From Phorcus lineatus (taxonomy: Eukaryota; Mollusca; Gastropoda; Trochida; Trochidae), in NCBI GenBank assembly GCA_921293015.1, contig OV121086.1:30366254-30430253 (forward strand): a DNA stretch of 64,000 nucleotides, in the 5' to 3' direction. The notes beneath the pieces are model-generated. The model had not been told where the DNA came from, made no database searches, and saw nothing but the letters and a program-made list of their open reading frames with translations. A program made the translations under genes and the position numbers. Shown here one piece after another: positions 59,116 to 64,000 of this stretch. Every line of letters begins with the position of its first letter. The stretch's first letter is position 1.

Positions 59116-60809
59116 AACGTGTTTAAGAGAGGAGAGATCAGGGAGAAAGAATTAGAAGGGAAACGACGGGAAGAAAGGCAAAGTGAGAGATAGACCGAAG
59201 GGGATGAAACAACTGCTTCTACCCATTGACCAGTCAAGCTTGGGTGACATTACTAGGAGCATGTAACGACGAGGGAAAAGAAGATACGGAATAAAGGCAT
59301 AGTAAAAGGAAGACAGCAGGATTTGAAGAAATTAAATTTTAAAAAGGGTGTTAATAAATCTTTAGCCATGTCATTATAACAAATAACAATTGATGCCTTA
59401 GCATTTACATGACAGTTAAAGCGACGAAAGGGAGTTTTAAATATCTTACATTAATATATATTAAAAATGTAGATTTAAGCATATACAAATCAAATGTTTG
59501 CTCAATTTTTTCACTCTTATAAACCATTAGTGACGTTACCCTATTGTTCTTTGAGTTCATTATGTAAAGGAGAGGGGCCGATCATAACATCTTTCCGTGG
59601 TAAAAAAGCTCGTGGACTGAGGGATCACTTAGCGGAGGGAAACATCATATATAAACTAAGTCTAAGGTGAAAACTTGATGTGACAAGAACGTGTAATTAC
59701 CATTTACATATAAATACTTATTGTACTTTGAAGATTAATATAACATTTTAAAGACATTGTCGTTGTGACAAGAAGTGTCATTTTGTAAGAATACAACATG
59801 AGACATCTAAAGATGCAAGCTTTCCCTTACTTTCTACTATACATTCAAATTTGTAGGAAAATCCTCATGGCTGAATCGATTATCTCGAGGTTAACTAGGT
59901 AGCGAGTAGTTGGAAAGATTCAGCAAACAACAGGATAGAGAACGCAATATTTGAAAAGAAATTAATCTGTGAAGCTAAAAGATGCGTTTGATACATATCA
60001 CAGTCAGGGATAGGTCCTTTCACAACAAAATTGCACTTTGGCTAATGGGTGATATAGCAAAAAAACGATTCGTCACTTAAAACATTTGTAACATGTTCTC
60101 TCCGAAGTAGTGTCTGATAACGGAATTGTTGCTGCCTTATACCTTTAGTATTTATTGTCGTACTTGATATTTATATACTTATTTAGACAATTTTTACATG
60201 GACCGGTTTCTTTTTCAGTAATATGATAAGTGAATCTTAGTGAATACGTATATTGTATCCTCTACAATATTCAGAATACTACTTAAGTACAGAAAAGAGT
60301 TTGGAAACGTAGAACAACGCTCATTTATGATATGATTTCCGGGGAAATACAATGATCCATCAGTGTTATCAGTCATTAGTGAAAATAACATTAAACGCCT
60401 TACCAATAACAACGATGAGTTGACGTCAACAAACAATGCTCTGACGTAATGCCATGCTCATGATGTCAAGTTGTTGGTTAGGTGAAGGGATCTTTAAGAG
60501 GCAGATTCAACGTAAGTGCTCTTCCATTTCAATAAAAATACAACAATATCATAAAAATAAGTTGAAACTCTTTTCTTGACAAATACCATGTTCATCTCAC
60601 CTTTTAGATAGAAAATCATATATTATCACTTGTGGCTGCGCAACTCGATGACCACGCTTATGATTTAAAGTTGTCGCATACGAGTAGTTATAAGGACCTT
60701 TAAGGGGTAGAAAAGGGGTATAAAGATACGACAATTAAGTCATACAACGTGAGGCGGAAAAATTATATTTCATCAATCGTGACTGGGCCTTTTGTGATAA
60801 TATAGATTT
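59116..60809. other. Purine-rich stretch then unique DNA; CRE palindrome at 60421
   Basis: 59120-59340 is strongly purine-biased on the plus strand. TGACGTCA at 60421-60428 is a perfect CRE, followed by CTGACGTAATG. The local order (GACGTCA...ACAATGCT-TGACGT) is reminiscent of family X. No gene. Confidence 0.35.
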
Positions 60810-61310
60810 TATGGCTCAATACAGCACCTAAACCATCGACCCATGGGAGATCACTTAGGACTTTTCATCAGCGAATGTTTGGAGCATTTCTCTCTCTAAT
60901 GAGGTGTACAAGGTTCTTACAACACACCTAAATTAGAAGGAACTTCTTTTCACACGAGGCATACTAAAGCATTCAATTGCTTCACTGCGAATAAAAAACC
61001 CACTTTGTTGTTGAGCTTTTTTAGTGTTGTCAACAAGTTCTGGGTGGAGACAGCTGCATTTCCATCTTTTTGGTTCTAGACTATACGTGCATGAATCCCA
61101 TTGTGTGCTTAACAGGATGGTTACATATGCAATAAGCATAATGCCTTGTTCTCTATACGTTTTCTTTTATATGCGTCAACATAATACATTCCATAATACA
61201 CAAGATCTTAATAGAAAGAAGCATTTCAAAGAAAGAAAAACGAAATTCAAATTCTAATCTTAAAAAAGGATTTTTTTATCAGGAGTGCACAAACCTTAGA
61301 TATATGAAAC
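60810..61310 (+). repeat. Segmental duplication block B' (partner 53560-54170)
   Basis: It carries the same ordered motifs as block B: ACAGCACCTAAACCATCGAC, ACTTTTCATCAGCG, TACAAGGTTCTTACAAC, GTCAACAAGTTC, CAGGATGGTTACATATGC and CCTTGTTCTCTATACG. Identity is moderate with indels. Confidence 0.72.
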
Positions 61311-61712
61311 TATCTTTATGTTATAAAGTCTGTGAACCTAAGTAAGGGCAGTTTGAAAATAATGTTAATGATATGTTTTAGATGAATATCCCATGCCTAC
61401 AGATATAAGCTTTAATTCAAATATTAATCATTTATGATATCCTTTATGATTTAACAGTTTATCAAAATTTTGGTACTTAAACGTTAGATTCACTCAATAT
61501 GCAAAAGGCAGTCTCATATAAGTTTTCCATTGTTTGTGATTTTTCCACCTAATGTTCATTTTTTTCTTAAAAACTTAAAAAGTGTTTTTCACGAGGTAAA
61601 ATATTTCTCCAAACGATTTTAAAGATGATACACCTTACACATTTGGTTATTCACGAGACATACAATTACTGGGACATTAAAAATAATATGGTACAAGTCC
61701 AGCAAAAGATTG

Positions 61713-61752
61713 TTGAAATTGACAAGAAAAGATCGTTTCTTGTCAATTTCAA
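61713..61752. other. Perfect 17-bp hairpin
   Basis: TTGAAATTGACAAGAAA (61713-61729), a six-base loop AGATCG, then TTTCTTGTCAATTTCAA (61736-61752). The stem is exact. There is no U-tract context and no neighbouring gene, so this is not a bacterial-type terminator. It could be a foldback remnant, a structured RNA or a very small palindromic insertion. Confidence 0.8.
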
Positions 61753-61808
61753 TGTGCTTTACTTTTTGTTTATTTAAGGAAAGACGGATCTTAAAATGTT
61801 GCAAGACA

Positions 61809-61821
61809 CCCCCCCCCCCTC
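61809..61821. repeat. C-homopolymer tract
   Basis: A run of at least 11 C within CACCCCCCCCCCCTCCCTCGG, unusual in this AT-rich context. Confidence 0.9.
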
Positions 61822-62019
61822 CCTCGGAATTAATAATGTGTATTGAATGCTATTTTAAGTTATGAAACATTGAAGGCATCTTTCCTTCCTTTCGTCAGTC
61901 CAAGGACTTCTTTTGTTAGACAAATTATATTAATGACTGTTTATCTGATTATTTTTACATATTTCTCATGTTTTCTATCCTATAAGAATAGGCACAGTGC
62001 AGATTATCTTATTATATAT

Positions 62020-64000
62020 ATTATATTATTTAATCCCAAAATATGAACAAGGAAAAAGGGGTTTTGAAAGAGTGATAGTTTTTTAATAGATCTGAAAGGG
62101 GGAGGCAACAAGGATTACTTTCTTCCTAAACATGTAGGAAGTATAGACATGTAAGTAAGATAATTAAGTTTTTATACTATTAGGTTTTGGGATCTCAAAA
62201 TACGGTTCTTATATTGTCGACAGCTAGGTTAATTCATTTATTTCCAGGCTTTAATTAATACGTCTTTTAAGGTATGCTGATCTACTTTTCAGAGATAACT
62301 CTGACAAGTTTGTCAAATTCCTTTTTATTAGAATTGTGCAAACTATTCTTTGTGAAAGGTTCATAACCATTTTGTGACATACGTTTTAATGATGTGAGTG
62401 AAATAACGTGCCAATATCATTTTAAAATTTGAAGCAGGGAGAAGGTACCTAACAAGGAACAAGGTTGATTTCTTGCAGAGAGAAAGAAACCAGGCTCTTA
62501 TGATATATGTATGTATTAGTAACGCCATTTGTTTTAAAATGTGGATTATCAAAGAATCTTTTTAACGTCTTTAGTCTGCCCTATCAACCAAGCTCTATTG
62601 AACTGAAACACTACAATTTTATTTGAATTAAACGAATATGCGCTTTAGAAACTAAGTTAGTAGGGTCCAAAACAACATATTCATACTCTAAAGTTCATAC
62701 TTCAAACAGTTTTTTAAATCTTTTATATAGTAAATTATTTTGCAAAGCAATCAAATATTCTCTTTAGGAATGGTACATAACCCACTATCTCAGTTGAAAT
62801 TAGAAACGTTTTATTATCTCGCTGTTACATTATTTATGTCAAACCTACATCGACGCTCGTTCATGAATTAAATGGCCAGTGGGTGGGCAGGGTTTAACCT
62901 GCTTTCGGTAAAATTTCATTTTCACTGTCATATATGTATAATTTTGAAAATTTTGAAAAGCATCCTCGTTAAATGAATAATCTTATTTAAAAGATCATTT
63001 AACCTTTAAAAATGATTTTAACCTCAATGTATTCTTTGAATCTCTCATAAAAGGCCATCATTAACTGGAGGAGATAAAAGCATGACTTCATTTTTCAAAT
63101 GTCGACGACATATTTACTTTTTAGGAATATAATAAAAAATTTAACTTATCCAAAATAGAGGATTTATTCATTGATCCACAGACAAAATAGAAATCATAAA
63201 AATTTCAATATCATCAACTTATTTAATAGAATATTGTTTCCTTCTTAGAGCTATATGAATCATGTCTAGTTAACCCTTTCAACTCAAAGGACCCTGTGGC
63301 TATTAACTTTGATTCATCAACAAGTACTATCAATGGCATAACCTTTTGTTAGCAAATGTCTCTTTTGGTCATTAAACCCCTCCTTGACATTTCCATGCAC
63401 CAAAGCACGTTTTGCGCTGATTACAGGACAACTGTTTAAGGTGAAAGGTAGAAATATGTTCGTAAAATTGTTCCCATAAATACATATGGTTTATGTTTTA
63501 AGTATATATTTCACCTCATGTAAGCAGTTAGAAATCATTTTATATCGTCAGTAAAAAAAAGGCTAAACGATTACAATCATACAGAAATGCATTCTTTTGA
63601 CAAGTTATGTCGATATTACATACCTTTTAAACAATGATTGTATAATTTGGGGAGAATTTCGGGAAGATAAACCAATTTTCATGGCTATCAATTCTTGAAA
63701 AATTTGAATCACGTCAAGTGCAACATGTTCCTTATCAATGATTAAATTTATATTACCAAGCATTTTGTAAACCAATGCCCCATATCTTTAATACAGTTTA
63801 GATATTCAATAAAAGCATAAAGAACCTAGTGTATTTTTAAAATAATGTTTTACTTGGTAAGTGAAAAATGCAAAGACAGACTTTTGAAAGAGGAATAATG
63901 TTATCAATTATCTGCCTAAATGTTTTCGACAAAAGCAATATCTGTGAATGCTGTTATAATCTATGCTCTCTGTGTATACGTATACAAGTTCGGGATATTT
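62020..64000 (+). repeat. Segmental duplication block A' (partner 49430-51360)
   Basis: It is colinear with block A: ACTTTCTTCCTAAACATGTA, TTTTGGGATCTCAAAATACG, GGTATGCTGATC...CAGAGATAAC, GTTCATAACCATTTTGTGAC, GGAACAAGGTTGATTTC, TTTTGCAAAG, GTCAAACCTACATCGACGCTC, and finally TATCTGTGAATGCTGTTATAATC at the window edge. It probably continues beyond the window. Confidence 0.75.

Overview
This window looks like a piece of an AT-rich metazoan nuclear genome, about one-third G+C by eye. The best guess is a mollusc or another lophotrochozoan, perhaps a gastropod. The reasons are: no dense gene packing, many short tRNA-derived and 5S-rRNA-derived SINEs, foldback and TTAA-flanked MITEs, an (ATT)n-tailed LINE end, several satellite or minisatellite arrays, and repeated GTGAGTGAGTGAGTT-type SINE ends that I associate with gastropod genomes. 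The taxon is an inference; it would need database comparison to confirm.

No complete protein-coding gene can be recognised. Nearly all open frames of 60-100 codons are at the length and frequency expected by chance in DNA of this composition, or arise inside tandem repeats. The best coding candidates are single exons judged only by splice sites and protein-like composition. One is a minus-strand first exon encoding a possible signal peptide (40166-40278). Another is a minus-strand cysteine-rich internal exon (45305-45405). Weaker candidates are a 180-nt plus-strand exon (20146-20325) and a stop-poor stretch at 12245-12850. The only protein family recognised with confidence is the C-terminal tail of a non-LTR reverse transcriptase in a 5'-truncated LINE (minus strand, 385-519).

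Layout. 0-12 kb: LINE tail with (AAT)n, copies of a CRE-containing dispersed repeat (called family X here), a 5S-like sequence, a 172-bp tandem duplication, two MITE types and a tRNA-SINE. 12-22 kb: stop-poor frame, 21-bp minisatellite, truncated SINE, a five-copy tandem repeat of about 120 bp, a 5S-derived SINE, and a SINE interrupted by a foldback MITE. 22-31 kb: mostly unique AT-rich DNA, plus a 171-bp duplication and a remarkable tandem array of tRNA-like units (26.2-27.9 kb). 31.9-38.8 kb: a 2.1-kb TTAA-flanked DNA transposon carrying a nested retroelement with a clear 12-bp target duplication, an element with perfect 26-bp terminal inverted repeats, then about 3.8 kb of satellite grading from very diverged monomers to a nearly homogeneous 215-bp (90+125) higher-order array. 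38.8-48 kb: candidate exons, microsatellites, a G-rich tract and SINEs. 48-64 kb: a second, inverted copy of the 26-bp-TIR element, a TTAA MITE, a TIR MITE abutting a seven-copy 92-bp array, CRE palindromes, and diverged segmental duplications linking 49.4-54.2 kb with 60.8-64.0 kb in rearranged order.

The window is best read as intergenic or intronic DNA dominated by layered repeats. The genes it may contain cannot be assembled from sequence alone.
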